From positions 1 to 49,469 of the forward strand of contig NZ_JTDL01000113.1 in assembly GCF_000802235.1 (NCBI RefSeq): a DNA stretch of 49,469 nt, given 5' to 3'. Made by a program: the position numbers and the translations under genes. Each line of letters begins with the position of its first letter. Within the stretch, counting starts at the first letter, position 1. The DNA comes from Sinomonas humi (GTDB taxonomy: Bacteria; Actinomycetota; Actinomycetes; Actinomycetales; Micrococcaceae). A model generated the notes under the pieces. It made no database searches and had not been told where the DNA came from. It worked only from the letters and a program-made list of their open reading frames with translations. Of the stretch, positions 25,542 through 36,271 are shown piece after piece.

Positions 25542-25582
25542 GCGTCCGCGGGGCTCCGCCCCCGGGCTGCGCCCTGGGACGC
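25542..25582. terminator. GC-rich nested hairpin after serS
   Basis: GCGTCC (25542-25547) pairs with GGACGC (25577-25582) around an inner GGGGC-TCC-GCCCC hairpin (25550-25562) and a second short stem. It has no U-tract. It is likely to end or stabilise the serS message. Confidence 0.4.
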
Positions 25583-25610
25583 CCTCGCTCCCGGGCCGTC
25601 CTCGGCCCTT

Positions 25611-25669
25611 AAGACGCCTTGTGGCGGAGAAGACGCACTCAAGCGATCTTCTCCGCCGTAACGGGTCTC
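25611..25669. repeat. left copy of an imperfect direct repeat flanking the AbiEi/nuclease gene
   Basis: Compared in the sense of the flanked gene, this segment (about GAGACCCGTTACGG to ACAAGGCGTC) matches the right copy near 26720-26780 without gaps at 39 of 57 positions by my hand count, with exact blocks AGTGCGTC and ACAAGGCGTC. It holds the last codons, the stop and the terminator of the gene. Confidence 0.6.
25623..25657 (-). terminator. hairpin enclosing the stop codon of the AbiEi/nuclease gene
   Basis: GGCGGAGAAGA (25623-25633) and TCTTCTCCGCC (25647-25657) are a perfect 11-bp inverted repeat, with CGC/GCG pairing inside the 13-base loop. The TGA stop (25639-25641) is in the loop. It may act as a terminator for either convergent gene. 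Confidence 0.6.
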
Positions 25670-26652
25670 TGCGCCGAGCGTAACCCCACCGCGAGAAGCT
25701 TCGCTCGCAACCGCATTGGCTGCTCCAAGTCCGCCCAATCCCATCGGATCACCGGATGGCCAAGAGCGAGAAGGCGATTCTCGCGGCGCTTCTCGTTGCG
25801 AATGATCTCGCGAGGGTCTTGGCCTCCGGTGAGCTCTTTCTCGAAGTACTTGCCCCAACCATCGAACTCCCCCACGGGGCTGGGTTCGAGGTCCCAGAAG
25901 AAATCCGTGCGGCCCACGAAACCGAGGGCGTCGAAGTGCTGCTTCTGGAGAATCGGCTCAGGGAACCCGAATTGATGCATGAGGGCGCGGCTCACAGATT
26001 CTCCAGGAGACTCGGCTCCCGCCCGCGCAAGCGACCCAATGAGTTCGGCGCGTCGGCGGTGGGACTTGGCCTTGAGACAAGCGATCGCGGACCTGACATC
26101 CTCTTGGTCGAGGAGCAAACCACAAGCACGTTCGCGGAGCACGCCGTCGGCCACGGCGAGAGCTCGGGGAAACTTCCCCGTAGCGAGAACCTCCACGAGG
26201 GCCTCGGCGAGGGGCACGGTGAGGTGTTCGCCGGCGTCGTCGGCATTGAGGCTGCTGTGAAGGTGTCGTCGGACCCGGGGAGGCGGGCACCGGCGAGCCC
26301 GCTCGGCGGCCTCGCCTTCTCCACACACCGAGAAGGTACTGGACCCGACTCCGAGCCGCCCCTTGGTGGTGGTCGCAACGTCGATGGCCGGCGGCGCCTT
26401 GACGGTCGGAATTCCTCTCAGGAACAGGGCGGTCTCCCCGCAGAACACCGCTTTCGGATTCGCCCGCGCGAACGCTGCGACGGCCATCCGGAATCGTTGG
26501 TCGGGACGGGCGCCGACCCATACTTGGGTCGGAACGTAGAAACCTCGACGGAGCCGGACGAGTTGCCCCGACGCAAAACCGCGGCGGGGGTCTTGGGCTG
26601 GAACGAGGAGATCGCGCCGCGAGGTGTCGAGGAGATAGCCGAGCATGTCCAC
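25639..26652 (-). CDS. AbiEi-type winged-helix plus DUF559/Vsr-like endonuclease fusion
   Basis: The 337-residue protein has two recognisable parts. The N-terminus resembles the antitoxin-like AbiEi domain: a winged-helix segment ending in GQLVRLRRGFYVPT (29-42), then a middle region with AVFCGETALFLRGIP (68-82). The C-terminus is a PD-(D/E)xK nuclease of the DUF559/very-short-patch-repair type: Glu218, Asp250 in GRTDFFW, Glu262 and Asp264 in GEFDGWGKY with Lys268, then RRENRLLALGHPVIRWDWADL. All catalytic residues look present. There is no partner toxin or methylase nearby, so the role (defence, DNA repair or other) is unknown; such orphans are widespread in actinobacteria. ATG at 26652 is the first start; no ribosome site or -10 is evident. 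It is flanked by an imperfect direct repeat. Confidence 0.75.
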   Translation of the reverse strand: MDMLGYLLDTSRRDLLVPAQDPRRGFASGQLVRLRRGFYVPTQVWVGARPDQRFRMAVAAFARANPKAVFCGETALFLRGIPTVKAPPAIDVATTTKGRLGVGSSTFSVCGEGEAAERARRCPPPRVRRHLHSSLNADDAGEHLTVPLAEALVEVLATGKFPRALAVADGVLRERACGLLLDQEDVRSAIACLKAKSHRRRAELIGSLARAGAESPGESVSRALMHQFGFPEPILQKQHFDALGFVGRTDFFWDLEPSPVGEFDGWGKYFEKELTGGQDPREIIRNEKRRENRLLALGHPVIRWDWADLEQPMRLRAKLLAVGLRSAQRPVTAEKIA

Positions 26653-26719
26653 GGTCTCAGTCTCGCCCGTCCGGAGGCCCCGCCAGCAGGACTCCAGGCC
26701 CTATGTGGAGAACCTCCTG

Positions 26720-26782
26720 CAAGAGGACGCCTTGTCGGGAGGAGGACGCACTAAGCGCGTCTTTCCGGCGGTAGCCCGTCTC
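26720..26782. repeat. right copy of the imperfect direct repeat flanking the AbiEi/nuclease gene
   Basis: This copy lies in the 192-bp gap upstream of the nuclease gene. It retains GACGCCTTGT, GACGCACT and CGTCT blocks shared with the left copy. Its hairpin is decayed to GACGC...GCGTC. No open frame in it continues the nuclease coding sequence. Confidence 0.55.
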
Positions 26783-26844
26783 CCACAGCACAAAGTCCGG
26801 GACCGTCCCGGAAGGTTGTCGGCGCGGAGTGGTTCACTAGATGC

Positions 26845-27681
26845 ATGACAACAACGATCAGGGCTGGCATCGATGACCAGCCGATTCCAGCACTTCCCAA
26901 GCTCGTCGCTCTCGATGTGGACGGCACTCTCGTGGATCACGACGGCCACATGAGCCAAGCTGTCCGTGCGGCTGGGCAAGCTCTCGTAGCCGCCGGTCAC
27001 GAGGTGGTCGTGGCCACAGGTCGCTCCCTCGGCGCCACCCTCCCGATTGTCGAACTGCTCGGGATCGAGCGCGGATACGCCGTCTCCTCCAATGGCGGCG
27101 TCGTGGCGCGTATCGAAGCCGGTGCGAATGGCGGGTACACCATCATCGACCGGCGCGTCTTCGACCCTTCCGTCGCGCTCCTCGCACTGCGCCACCGGCT
27201 CCCCGGCGCGAAGTATGCGATCGAGGATGACCAGGGGAACTTCTACTCGACCGAGCGGTTCCAGGATCCGAGTTTTGGCGTCGAGGCCAAGGGCGTCTCC
27301 TTCGAAGAGCTCCTCGAACTCACGGCCGTGCGCCTCGTGGTGTTCTCGACCGACGCGACCGCCGAAGAGTTCGGCGACGCCGTCGAGGCGATCGGCCTGC
27401 ATGGCGTCACCTATTCGGTCGGCTGGACGCCATGGCTCGACATCGCGGCGCAAGGGGTCACGAAGGCGAGCGGCCTGGAACTCGTCCGGCACCACGTTGG
27501 GATCGGCGCGGCAGATACCGTCGCCGTCGGCGACGGGCGCAACGATATCGAAATGCTCCAGTGGGCCGAGCGGGGCGTCGCGATGGGCCAGGCCCCCGAG
27601 GAGGTCAAGGCTGCCGCCAACGAGGTAACGTCAGCAGTCGAGGATGACGGACTGGTTGCGGTGCTGCGATCGCTCGTGTGA
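26845..27681 (+). CDS. Cof-type HAD-superfamily phosphatase
   Basis: The 278-residue protein is a second HAD-IIB phosphatase, distinct from the one at 3740. Motif I is ALDVDGTLV (Asp24, Asp26), motif II is VVATGRS, the cap domain occupies the middle, Lys precedes SGLEL in motif III, and motif IV is VGDGRNDIEML. It would dephosphorylate a small metabolite in the cytosol. A 23-residue head (MTTTIRAGIDDQPIPALPK) precedes motif I. The ATG at 26845 is chosen; an out-of-frame ATG lies four bases upstream. Its stop is 22 bp from the convergent SatD-like stop. Confidence 0.9.
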   Translation: MTTTIRAGIDDQPIPALPKLVALDVDGTLVDHDGHMSQAVRAAGQALVAAGHEVVVATGRSLGATLPIVELLGIERGYAVSSNGGVVARIEAGANGGYTIIDRRVFDPSVALLALRHRLPGAKYAIEDDQGNFYSTERFQDPSFGVEAKGVSFEELLELTAVRLVVFSTDATAEEFGDAVEAIGLHGVTYSVGWTPWLDIAAQGVTKASGLELVRHHVGIGAADTVAVGDGRNDIEMLQWAERGVAMGQAPEEVKAAANEVTSAVEDDGLVAVLRSLV

Positions 27682-27703
27682 CCGCGCTGACCGACGAGTT
27701 CGG

Positions 27704-28315
27704 TCAGCGCGGTTCGAGCATGAGTCGCATCAGGTGCGCAACGGCTGGCCGCGCGTCGAACTCCTCGTTCAAGTGGGCTCGGGCGATCGCCTTCGAAACG
27801 GCCTGGGTGGTGATGCCCAGCGCCTCCGCGACCGCCTTCTGTTGCCCCCGCACCCCAGGTGTGAGGAGCTCGAGGACCCGCCATTCCGCCGTCGTGCGCC
27901 GCGCTACCGTGAGCGCCAGCAGCCGGAGGACGGCCCCGGCCTCGGCGGCGAGGCCGCGGTCCGGACCGTCGACGGCTACCGCCGCCTCGTCCTTGATGTG
28001 CTGGGCGCGTTCGACGGCGCGGCGCGAGTAGACGAGCCCGAGGCCGGTGACGTCCTGCATTTCCTTGGGCAGCGGTTCCCCGAGAGGGCCGACGCCGATG
28101 CCGACGTTCCAGCGGACGCCGCCGCACGCGTCGGCTCGCATGGCGGAAAGGGCGGCGTCGAGCGCGGCTTCGGGGGTCGAGAAGACGCCTTGGACTTCGT
28201 CGCCGATCGTCCGCGCCAGAGGGACGTCGGGAGTGAGTCGGGCAAGCGCACGGAGGAGCTGGGGCACGCGGTCGCCCGGTGCGCGGTCGCGCTGGTTGAT
28301 CGTGACCGTGTACAT
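27704..28315 (-). CDS. SatD-like protein with C-terminal helix-turn-helix
   Basis: The 203-residue protein resembles the SatD family. Its N-terminal two thirds contain RTIGDEVQGVFSTPEAALDAALS and GVRWNVGIGVGPL, a layout reminiscent of a nucleotide-cyclase-like ferredoxin fold without obvious catalytic metal residues. The last 60 residues include a helix-turn-helix (QQKAVAEALGITTQAVSKAIARA, about 155-177, quoted in part). Function is unknown; a DNA-binding sensor is my inference. The ATG lies seven bases after a TAGGCT -10, so the message is probably leaderless. Confidence 0.65.
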   Translation of the reverse strand: MYTVTINQRDRAPGDRVPQLLRALARLTPDVPLARTIGDEVQGVFSTPEAALDAALSAMRADACGGVRWNVGIGVGPLGEPLPKEMQDVTGLGLVYSRRAVERAQHIKDEAAVAVDGPDRGLAAEAGAVLRLLALTVARRTTAEWRVLELLTPGVRGQQKAVAEALGITTQAVSKAIARAHLNEEFDARPAVAHLMRLMLEPR

Positions 28316-28322
28316 GGCCCTG

Positions 28323-28328
28323 AGCCTA
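28323..28328 (-). promoter_or_regulatory. -10 hexamer of the SatD-like gene (leaderless)
   Basis: TAGGCT on the minus strand ends seven bases before the ATG at 28315. It is identical in sequence and spacing to the elements before the Nudix and serS genes. Confidence 0.5.
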
Positions 28329-28387
28329 TCGACGTAGGTGGGCTTGGAAGCCTGTCAAGGAACGAGAAGCGGCCCCGTGTCGAGCGG

Positions 28388-28876
28388 TCAGTGGCCCTGT
28401 TCCCCGAAGCGCTTGATCGACGCCTCGAGCTCGGCCTCGGCCGCCGCGCGGTCCGCCCAGCCAGCCGGCTTGACCCACTTGCCCGGCTCGAGGTCCTTGT
28501 AACGGCTGAAGAAGTGCTCGATCTCCTTGACGAGCCACTCATCGAGGTCCGACGCCTCCTGGATGTGGTCGAAGCGCTTGTCCGCGGGGACGCAGACGAG
28601 CTTGGCGTCTCCGCCGGACTCGTCCTCCATGTTGAAGATCGCGATCGGGCGCGCCTCGAGCAGGATGCCGGGGAAGAGGTCGACGTCCGGGTACCACACG
28701 AGCGCGTCGAGCGGATCGCCGTCCTCGCCGAGCGTGTTCTCGAAGTATCCGTAGTGCGTCGGGTACTGCATCGAGGTGAAGAGGACGCGGTCCAGGCGGA
28801 CGCGGCCGGTCTCGTGGTCCACCTCGTACTTCACGCGGGAACCACGCGGGATCTCGATGGTGACGTCGTGCTTCAT
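28388..28876 (-). CDS. ppa: inorganic pyrophosphatase
   Basis: This 162-residue soluble family I pyrophosphatase hydrolyses pyrophosphate and drives biosynthetic reactions. Visible metal and substrate residues include [11 protein letters not shown] near the start, [11 protein letters not shown], the signature [10 protein letters not shown] and [12 protein letters not shown], ending in [10 protein letters not shown]. The ATG at 28876 has AAGGAG about six bases upstream; longer open frame is unsupported. As in mycobacteria it is divergent from dacB. Confidence 0.96.
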   Translation of the reverse strand: MKHDVTIEIPRGSRVKYEVDHETGRVRLDRVLFTSMQYPTHYGYFENTLGEDGDPLDALVWYPDVDLFPGILLEARPIAIFNMEDESGGDAKLVCVPADKRFDHIQEASDLDEWLVKEIEHFFSRYKDLEPGKWVKPAGWADRAAAEAELEASIKRFGEQGH

Positions 28877-29000
28877 GTTGCTCCTTGAGGTCGTGCCGGT
28901 GGCGGCATTCAGTGTCTTGGGCGGCAATTAGTATTGAGGATATCTGCACTGGGGGTGCGCACCTCCCTCCGCACAAGCCCGAACCCCAGGACCACTACGC

Positions 29001-30428
29001 ATGATTTCGTCGCCCGACCGCGCCCATCAAGCCGTGACGTGGGGCCTCGTCTCCTTCCTCGTGGTGGTGGTCGCCGCGCTCGTCGGCGCGGTGCTCGGGC
29101 CCGTATTCCCGGGCCCGCTCGTGCCTCACCCGACCCCCGCGGTGAGCACGCCGCCGTGGCTGGCGCCGTCGTCGTCGGATGCGTCTCTCGCCGGGGCAAG
29201 TCCGCTCACGAGTTCGGCGGCGGAGCCGGCCCCCGCGGCCGTCGCGAAGCAGCTCGACGGCCTTCTTGTCTCGGACGGGGGAAGCTTCAGCGGCGAGGTC
29301 GCCGATGGGCTGACCGGGCAGACCCTCTACAGCCGGACCGGCGACCAGCCTGTTGCCCCGGCGTCGAACCTCAAGCTCCTCACCGCCGCGGCAGTTCTCA
29401 CGAGTCTGGGCCCGGATGCCGTCCTCCAGACGCGAGTGGTGCGGGGGAGCACCCCGGGAAGCGTCGTGCTCGTGGGTGGCGGCGACGTCTTCCTCGGCGC
29501 CGGCGAATCCCAGCCGGGGCAGGTTGTGGGGCACGCGGGCCTCGCGACGCTCGCGCGCGAGACGGCCGCTGCGCTCGGGCCCGTGCACGGGCAGGTCTCG
29601 GTCCAGCTTGATACATCCCTCTTCACCGGCCCCGCGATCAACCCCGCGTGGGCCCCCGAGGATGTTGAAGCCGGGCAGATCGCGCCTATCGCACCGATTG
29701 CCCTCAACGTCGCCCGCACGCAGCCCGGCGACGATTCCGGTCCGCGCCCCGCAGACCCAGCGATGGCCGCCGGGACCGCCTTCCGCGACGCACTCGCCGC
29801 CGCGCTCGGGCCCGGGGAGAGCGTGGCCGACGGCGTCACACTCGCCTCCGCATCGAAGGGCGCGCAGCAGCTCGCGAGCGTCGCCTCGTCTCCCATCGCA
29901 GACCAGCTCGACTACACGCTGCAGGAGTCGGACAATTACGCGGCGGAGACGCTCGCTCGCCTCGCGGCAGCAGCGAGCGGCAAGGAGGCGAGCATCGCGG
30001 GCGCCCGCGCAATGCTCGAGGCTACCGCGCAGCGGATCATCGGCACGACGGCGGGACTGCAGCTCGACGACGCGTCCGGACTCGCGATTACTGACCGCAT
30101 TTCGCCTGCCGACCTCGTCACGCTCATGCGCGCCATGACGACGGGCGACGACGCGCGGCTCCGGAGCGCGCTCGACGGCCTCCCGATCGCGGGCCTCAGC
30201 GGGACCCTGGCCAAGCGGTATCCCGCCAATTCGCCGGGAGCGGGCTTCGTTCGGGCCAAGACGGGCACGCTCAACACGGTGATCGGCCTCACCGGCTACG
30301 TGGTCGACGCGGACGGCAGGCTCCTCGTCTTCTCGTTCGTGGGGAACGGGCTGACGCCGGGAATTCCAGCCAACGTGACGGCCGTAGACGCCGCCGCCTC
30401 GGCGCTCGCGGGCTGCGGCTGCAGGTAA
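29001..30428 (+). CDS. dacB: D-alanyl-D-alanine carboxypeptidase/endopeptidase (PBP4 type)
   Basis: The 475-residue penicillin-binding protein trims peptidoglycan stem peptides outside the membrane. An N-terminal membrane segment (about 13-34) serves as signal or anchor, followed by a Pro/Ser/Ala-rich linker. The three active-site motifs are SNLK (Ser122-Lys125), SDN in ESDNYAAE and KTG in RAKTGTLNT. The large insertion between the first two is typical of class C PBP4. It starts the run dacB-DUF2342-tilS. The intergenic region to ppa is 124 bp; I could not assign a promoter confidently. Confidence 0.93.
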   Translation: MISSPDRAHQAVTWGLVSFLVVVVAALVGAVLGPVFPGPLVPHPTPAVSTPPWLAPSSSDASLAGASPLTSSAAEPAPAAVAKQLDGLLVSDGGSFSGEVADGLTGQTLYSRTGDQPVAPASNLKLLTAAAVLTSLGPDAVLQTRVVRGSTPGSVVLVGGGDVFLGAGESQPGQVVGHAGLATLARETAAALGPVHGQVSVQLDTSLFTGPAINPAWAPEDVEAGQIAPIAPIALNVARTQPGDDSGPRPADPAMAAGTAFRDALAAALGPGESVADGVTLASASKGAQQLASVASSPIADQLDYTLQESDNYAAETLARLAAAASGKEASIAGARAMLEATAQRIIGTTAGLQLDDASGLAITDRISPADLVTLMRAMTTGDDARLRSALDGLPIAGLSGTLAKRYPANSPGAGFVRAKTGTLNTVIGLTGYVVDADGRLLVFSFVGNGLTPGIPANVTAVDAAASALAGCGCR

Positions 30429-30481
30429 GCACCAGCGGGATCCCCGTGTGCTGCGCGCCCGCGTGTGGTCTGATGGGGTGT

Positions 30482-31591
30482 ATGGATGTCCATGAGACGG
30501 CCCCGCAGCTCATCAACTGGGACCTCGCGGCCGCCACGGCGGCGCGCCTGAGCCCTCCCGGACCGCAGCTCGAGCCGTGGGAGGCCGCCGACGCCGTAGC
30601 GAGCCTCCGCCGGCTCGCGGACGCCGCCGTGCCCCACGTGCACCGCATTACCGGCCTCGCCGCGGCCGAGGACCTTCGCGACTCCCAGGTGCTCGTCGTC
30701 GACCGCGCTTCCTGGGCCAAGGCGAACACCCAGGGGTTCCAGGTCATGCTCGGACCGGTCCTCACGCAGCTCGTCGAGAAGAAGGCGAGTGAGATCACCC
30801 CGTCCGCGGCACGCATGGGCGGCGCAGTCACGGGCGCTCAGCTCGGGGCGGTTCTCGCGTTCCTCTCGAACAAGGTCCTCGGCCAGTACGAGCCCTACTC
30901 CGCGCTCGCCCCGGGTTCGACCGCCCCTGAGGCTGGCCGCCTGCTCCTCGTCGCGCCGAATATCGTCCAGATCGAGCGCGAACTCAATGTCGACCCGGAG
31001 GACTTCCGGCTCTGGGTATGCCTCCACGAGCAGACCCACCGGGTCCAGTTCGCCTCGGCCCCGTGGCTCCGGAGCCACATCCTCGAGCAGGTCGCGCAGC
31101 TCTCCGACAGCCTCATCGGCAACATGGATTCGCTCATGGAGCGCGCCACGGCCGCGGCCAAGTCACTCCGGGATCGCCCTTGGGCGGGCGTGAGCCAGCC
31201 GGTTCCGAGTCGGGGAGCCATCCTCGATCTGCTCCAGGACCCTTCGGAGAAGGCCGCAATCTCGCACCTGACCGCGATCATGAGCCTGCTCGAAGGACAC
31301 GCGAGCGTCGTGATGGATGCGATCGACGCCGCCGTGGTCCCGAGCGTCAAGACGATTCGCCAGCGGTACAACGCGCGCAGCGAGAACCGCGGCGTGCTCG
31401 AATCGTTTGTGCGGCGGCTCCTCGGGCTCGACGCGAAGATGCGCCAGTACACGGACGGCGCGAAGTTCGTGAACGCGGTCGTCGACCGCATCGGCATGGA
31501 CGGCTTCAATCAGATCTGGGATCGGCCCGAGAACCTGCCGACCGAGGAGGAGATCCACGCCCCCGAAGCGTGGGTCGCGAGGATGGGGTGA
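30482..31591 (+). CDS. zinc-metalloprotease-like DUF2342 protein
   Basis: The 369-residue protein matches the actinobacterial DUF2342 family found between dacB and tilS. It has an HExxH zinc motif, LHEQTH (181-186), inside a helical region, and a second conserved stretch HLTAIMSLLEGHASVVMDAID whose Glu/His may complete the site. Peptidase activity is plausible but not shown for the family as far as I know. It has no signal peptide. ATG at 30482 is used; an ATG three codons upstream is possible. The stop overlaps the GTG of tilS by four bases. Confidence 0.82.
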   Translation: MDVHETAPQLINWDLAAATAARLSPPGPQLEPWEAADAVASLRRLADAAVPHVHRITGLAAAEDLRDSQVLVVDRASWAKANTQGFQVMLGPVLTQLVEKKASEITPSAARMGGAVTGAQLGAVLAFLSNKVLGQYEPYSALAPGSTAPEAGRLLLVAPNIVQIERELNVDPEDFRLWVCLHEQTHRVQFASAPWLRSHILEQVAQLSDSLIGNMDSLMERATAAAKSLRDRPWAGVSQPVPSRGAILDLLQDPSEKAAISHLTAIMSLLEGHASVVMDAIDAAVVPSVKTIRQRYNARSENRGVLESFVRRLLGLDAKMRQYTDGAKFVNAVVDRIGMDGFNQIWDRPENLPTEEEIHAPEAWVARMG

Positions 31592-32664
31592 GCTCGCGAG
31601 ACTCTGCCTCGCCCTCACGTCGCCGGCTCAATCCCGCTGTCGGGCGCGCCCGGAATGCCGTCAAGGCCGCTCTCGAGGAGGCTGGCTGGCCGCACCGCGT
31701 CCTCGTCGGCTGCTCGGGCGGCGCTGACTCGCTCGCACTCGCGGCCGCCGTCGCCCATTTCGCCCGCCGTGGCGGCGTGGAGGGGCACCCGCTCGAGGTG
31801 GGCGCCGTCGTCGTCGACCACGGGCTTCAAGAGGCAACGGCGGAAGTTGCGCGCACGACGGCGGGAGTCCTCGTTGAGCTCGGGCTCTCACCCGTGCGCG
31901 TGGTCGCCGTGGAGGTGCGCCGCTCGGGCGAGGGCCCGGAGGCCGAGGCCCGCGCTGCACGGCTCGCGGCCTTCGAGGCTGAGGCCGCCGAGTGGGGCGC
32001 CCAGAGGGTATTGCTCGGGCACACGCTCGACGATCAGGCCGAGCAGGTCCTGCTTGGGCTCGCCCGCGGCTCCGGCACCCGCTCGCTCGGCGGGATGCGT
32101 CGAGTCCGCGGACCGTACGTGCGCCCGTTTCTCGGACTTCGGCGCGCGGACACGGTCGAGGTGTGCAAGGCCGAGGGCCTCGAGCCGTGGTTCGATCCGA
32201 CGAACTCGGACCCGCGCTACATGCGCTCGCGGGCGCGCGCCGTCATCATGCCGTTCCTCGAGGCAGAGCTCGGTCCGGGCGTCGCCGAGGGCCTTGCCCG
32301 GACGGCTGCGATCCTCGGCCGGGACGCCGACTACCTCGACTCCGAGGCCGCCCGGGTCTATGGCTCCCTCGTGGAGCGAGGGGAGCGAGGGGAGCGCGGC
32401 ACATTGCTCCTGCCCGACCGGGAGGTCCGCGACCTGCCGGGCGCCATCCGCAGCCGGGTCCTCGCGCTCGCCCTCGTTGAGCTGGGCGGGCAGCCGACAT
32501 TCGAGCGGCTCGCCGCCGTCGAACGCCTCCTCGACCGCCGCGGATCGGCGGGGCCGATCGAGGTCCCCGGGCACGTGAGCGTCCACCGGCAGCCGCGGCG
32601 GAAGGATGCGCCGCCCGGAACCGAGTATGGGAAGCTAGTCTTTGTATCGCATCCCCGACGCTGA
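31588..32664 (+). CDS. tilS: tRNA(Ile)-lysidine synthetase
   Basis: This 358-residue N-type ATP pyrophosphatase adds lysine to C34 of the tRNA-Ile CAU anticodon, which makes it read AUA. The ATP loop is CSGGADSLAL (42-51). GHTLDDQAEQVLLGLARGSGTRSLGGM carries the second conserved block, and DPTNSDPRYMRSRAR the catalytic third. A run of GER repeats (GERGERG) marks a linker. The GTG start at 31588 overlaps the preceding TGA (GTGA), indicating coupling. hpt follows after 65 bp. Confidence 0.93.
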   Translation: MSSRDSASPSRRRLNPAVGRARNAVKAALEEAGWPHRVLVGCSGGADSLALAAAVAHFARRGGVEGHPLEVGAVVVDHGLQEATAEVARTTAGVLVELGLSPVRVVAVEVRRSGEGPEAEARAARLAAFEAEAAEWGAQRVLLGHTLDDQAEQVLLGLARGSGTRSLGGMRRVRGPYVRPFLGLRRADTVEVCKAEGLEPWFDPTNSDPRYMRSRARAVIMPFLEAELGPGVAEGLARTAAILGRDADYLDSEAARVYGSLVERGERGERGTLLLPDREVRDLPGAIRSRVLALALVELGGQPTFERLAAVERLLDRRGSAGPIEVPGHVSVHRQPRRKDAPPGTEYGKLVFVSHPRR

Positions 32665-32729
32665 GCTTGGGCCGTGGCCCTTTTTGGCATTGGCCGAGCC
32701 GCAGCTGAGACCGAGTCCCAGGAGCCCAA

Positions 32730-33281
32730 GTGGATTCTCAAGACGTCCAGGCAGACCTCAAGCACGTCCTCTACGGCCGGGAGCAGATCCAGCAGCGGAT
32801 CTCCGAGCTCGCCGCCCAGATTGACGAGGACTACGCAGGTCGAGACCTGCTGATCGTCGGAGTGCTCAAGGGCGCCGTGATGGTGATGGCCGATCTCGCG
32901 CGCGCCCTCCACAGCCACGTCACGATGGACTGGATGGCGGTCTCCTCCTACGGCTCCGGGACGCAGTCCTCCGGCGTGGTCCGGATCCTCAAGGACCTCG
33001 ACACCGATCTCATGGGCAAGCACGTGCTGATCGTCGAGGACATCATCGATTCCGGCCTCACGCTCTCGTGGCTCAAGACGAACCTCGAGTCCCGGGGCAC
33101 CGCCTCGGTCGAGATCTGCACTGCTTTCCGGAAGCCCGGGGCCGCGAAGGTCAAGATCGATGTGAAGTACGTCGGCTTCGACATTCCGAACGAGTTCGTG
33201 GTCGGCTACGGGCTCGATTATGCGGAGAAGTACCGCAATCTCGACTTCGTCGGCACTCTCGCGCCGCACGTCTACGAGTAG
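32730..33281 (+). CDS. hpt: hypoxanthine phosphoribosyltransferase
   Basis: This 183-residue enzyme salvages hypoxanthine and guanine with PRPP. The PRPP loop is [14 protein letters not shown] (about 97-110), the flexible loop includes [11 protein letters not shown], and the C-terminal base site has [23 protein letters not shown] precedes the GTG start. The tilS-hpt-ftsH order is conserved in actinobacteria and many firmicutes. Confidence 0.95.
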   Translation: MDSQDVQADLKHVLYGREQIQQRISELAAQIDEDYAGRDLLIVGVLKGAVMVMADLARALHSHVTMDWMAVSSYGSGTQSSGVVRILKDLDTDLMGKHVLIVEDIIDSGLTLSWLKTNLESRGTASVEICTAFRKPGAAKVKIDVKYVGFDIPNEFVVGYGLDYAEKYRNLDFVGTLAPHVYE

Positions 33282-33464
33282 GCGCTGAAGGCGAGGCTTC
33301 GGGCCGGCCGCCAAGCAGTTCGCCGTGGGCGCACGCTCCGGGGAACTTTTGTCCACCACTGTGCGTGAAGGTCTGCGAACGGTATAGCTTGTTGCGGTAC
33401 TGCTCGAGATCAGAAGGCAGCAGGGTCAGGGGACCCCAGCAGTTACTGGCGCCGCGGCACAACA

Positions 33465-33491
33465 GAAGGGACGGGGCTCGGCCCCGAGTTC
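33465..33491 (+). promoter_or_regulatory. ftsH ribosome site with a hairpin between SD and start codon
   Basis: GAAGGGA (33465-33471) is about 20 bases before the ATG, too far for normal initiation. Between them CGGGGC-TCG-GCCCCG (33472-33486) can fold into a perfect 6-bp hairpin. Folding would leave AGTTC, five bases, between stem and ATG. Confidence 0.5.
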
Positions 33492-35624
<2,133 letters not shown>

Positions 35625-35635
35625 GCAGCGCCCGA

Positions 35636-35641
35636 TAGGAT
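35636..35641 (+). promoter_or_regulatory. -10 hexamer of the folate operon (leaderless folE)
   Basis: TAGGAT ends seven bases before the GTG of folE at 35649 and lies in the 24-bp gap after ftsH. The fol genes may thus be transcribed independently of ftsH. Confidence 0.45.
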
Positions 35642-35648
35642 TCATTCC

Positions 35649-36263
35649 GTGACCCACATTGACGACGACGACGTTGCCGCCGCCGCCGACTTCGACTCGC
35701 GCATGGACTTGCCGCGGATTGAGGCCGCAGTTCGCGAGATTCTGCTCGCTGTAGGAGAGGATCCGGACCGGCATGGGCTGCGCGACACCCCGAAGCGGGT
35801 TGCGCGTTCGTTCGCCGAGACGTTCGCGGGGCTCCACCAGACTCCCGAGGACGTCCTCGGCGTGACCTTCGACCTCGATCACGAAGAGCTCGTGCTCGTG
35901 AAGGACATCCCGTTCTACTCGACGTGCGAGCACCATCTCGTCCCGTTCCACGGTGTCGCGCACGTCGGTTATATCCCCTCGCACGACGGTCGCGTCACGG
36001 GGTTGAGCAAGCTTGCGCGGCTCGTGGACATCTACGCCCGGCGCCCTCAGGTCCAGGAGCGGCTCACAACTGACGTTGCGGAGGCGCTCGTGAAGCACCT
36101 CAAGCCCCGCGGGGTGATCGTCGTCGTCGAATGCGAGCACATGTGCATGTCGATGCGCGGTGTCCGCAAGCCTGGAGCAAAGACGGTCACTAGCGCCGTC
36201 AGGGGGCAACTGCACGACCCGGCGACTCGCGCCGAAGCCATGAGCCTGATTCTCGGAAGGTAA
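35649..36263 (+). CDS. folE: GTP cyclohydrolase I
   Basis: This 204-residue enzyme makes 7,8-dihydroneopterin triphosphate from GTP, the first step of folate synthesis. Zinc ligands are in [12 protein letters not shown] and in [32 protein letters not shown] is the conserved substrate block. Length and motifs are complete for the type IA enzyme. GTG start follows a -10 by seven bases. folP follows after 8 bp. Confidence 0.96.
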   Translation: MTHIDDDDVAAAADFDSRMDLPRIEAAVREILLAVGEDPDRHGLRDTPKRVARSFAETFAGLHQTPEDVLGVTFDLDHEELVLVKDIPFYSTCEHHLVPFHGVAHVGYIPSHDGRVTGLSKLARLVDIYARRPQVQERLTTDVAEALVKHLKPRGVIVVVECEHMCMSMRGVRKPGAKTVTSAVRGQLHDPATRAEAMSLILGR

Positions 36264-36271
36264 TCGCGACT

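Noticed and set aside
25521-25638. tRNA gene after serS
   Set aside because: The nested stems do not give a cloverleaf, and there is no T-loop GTTCRANNC sequence.
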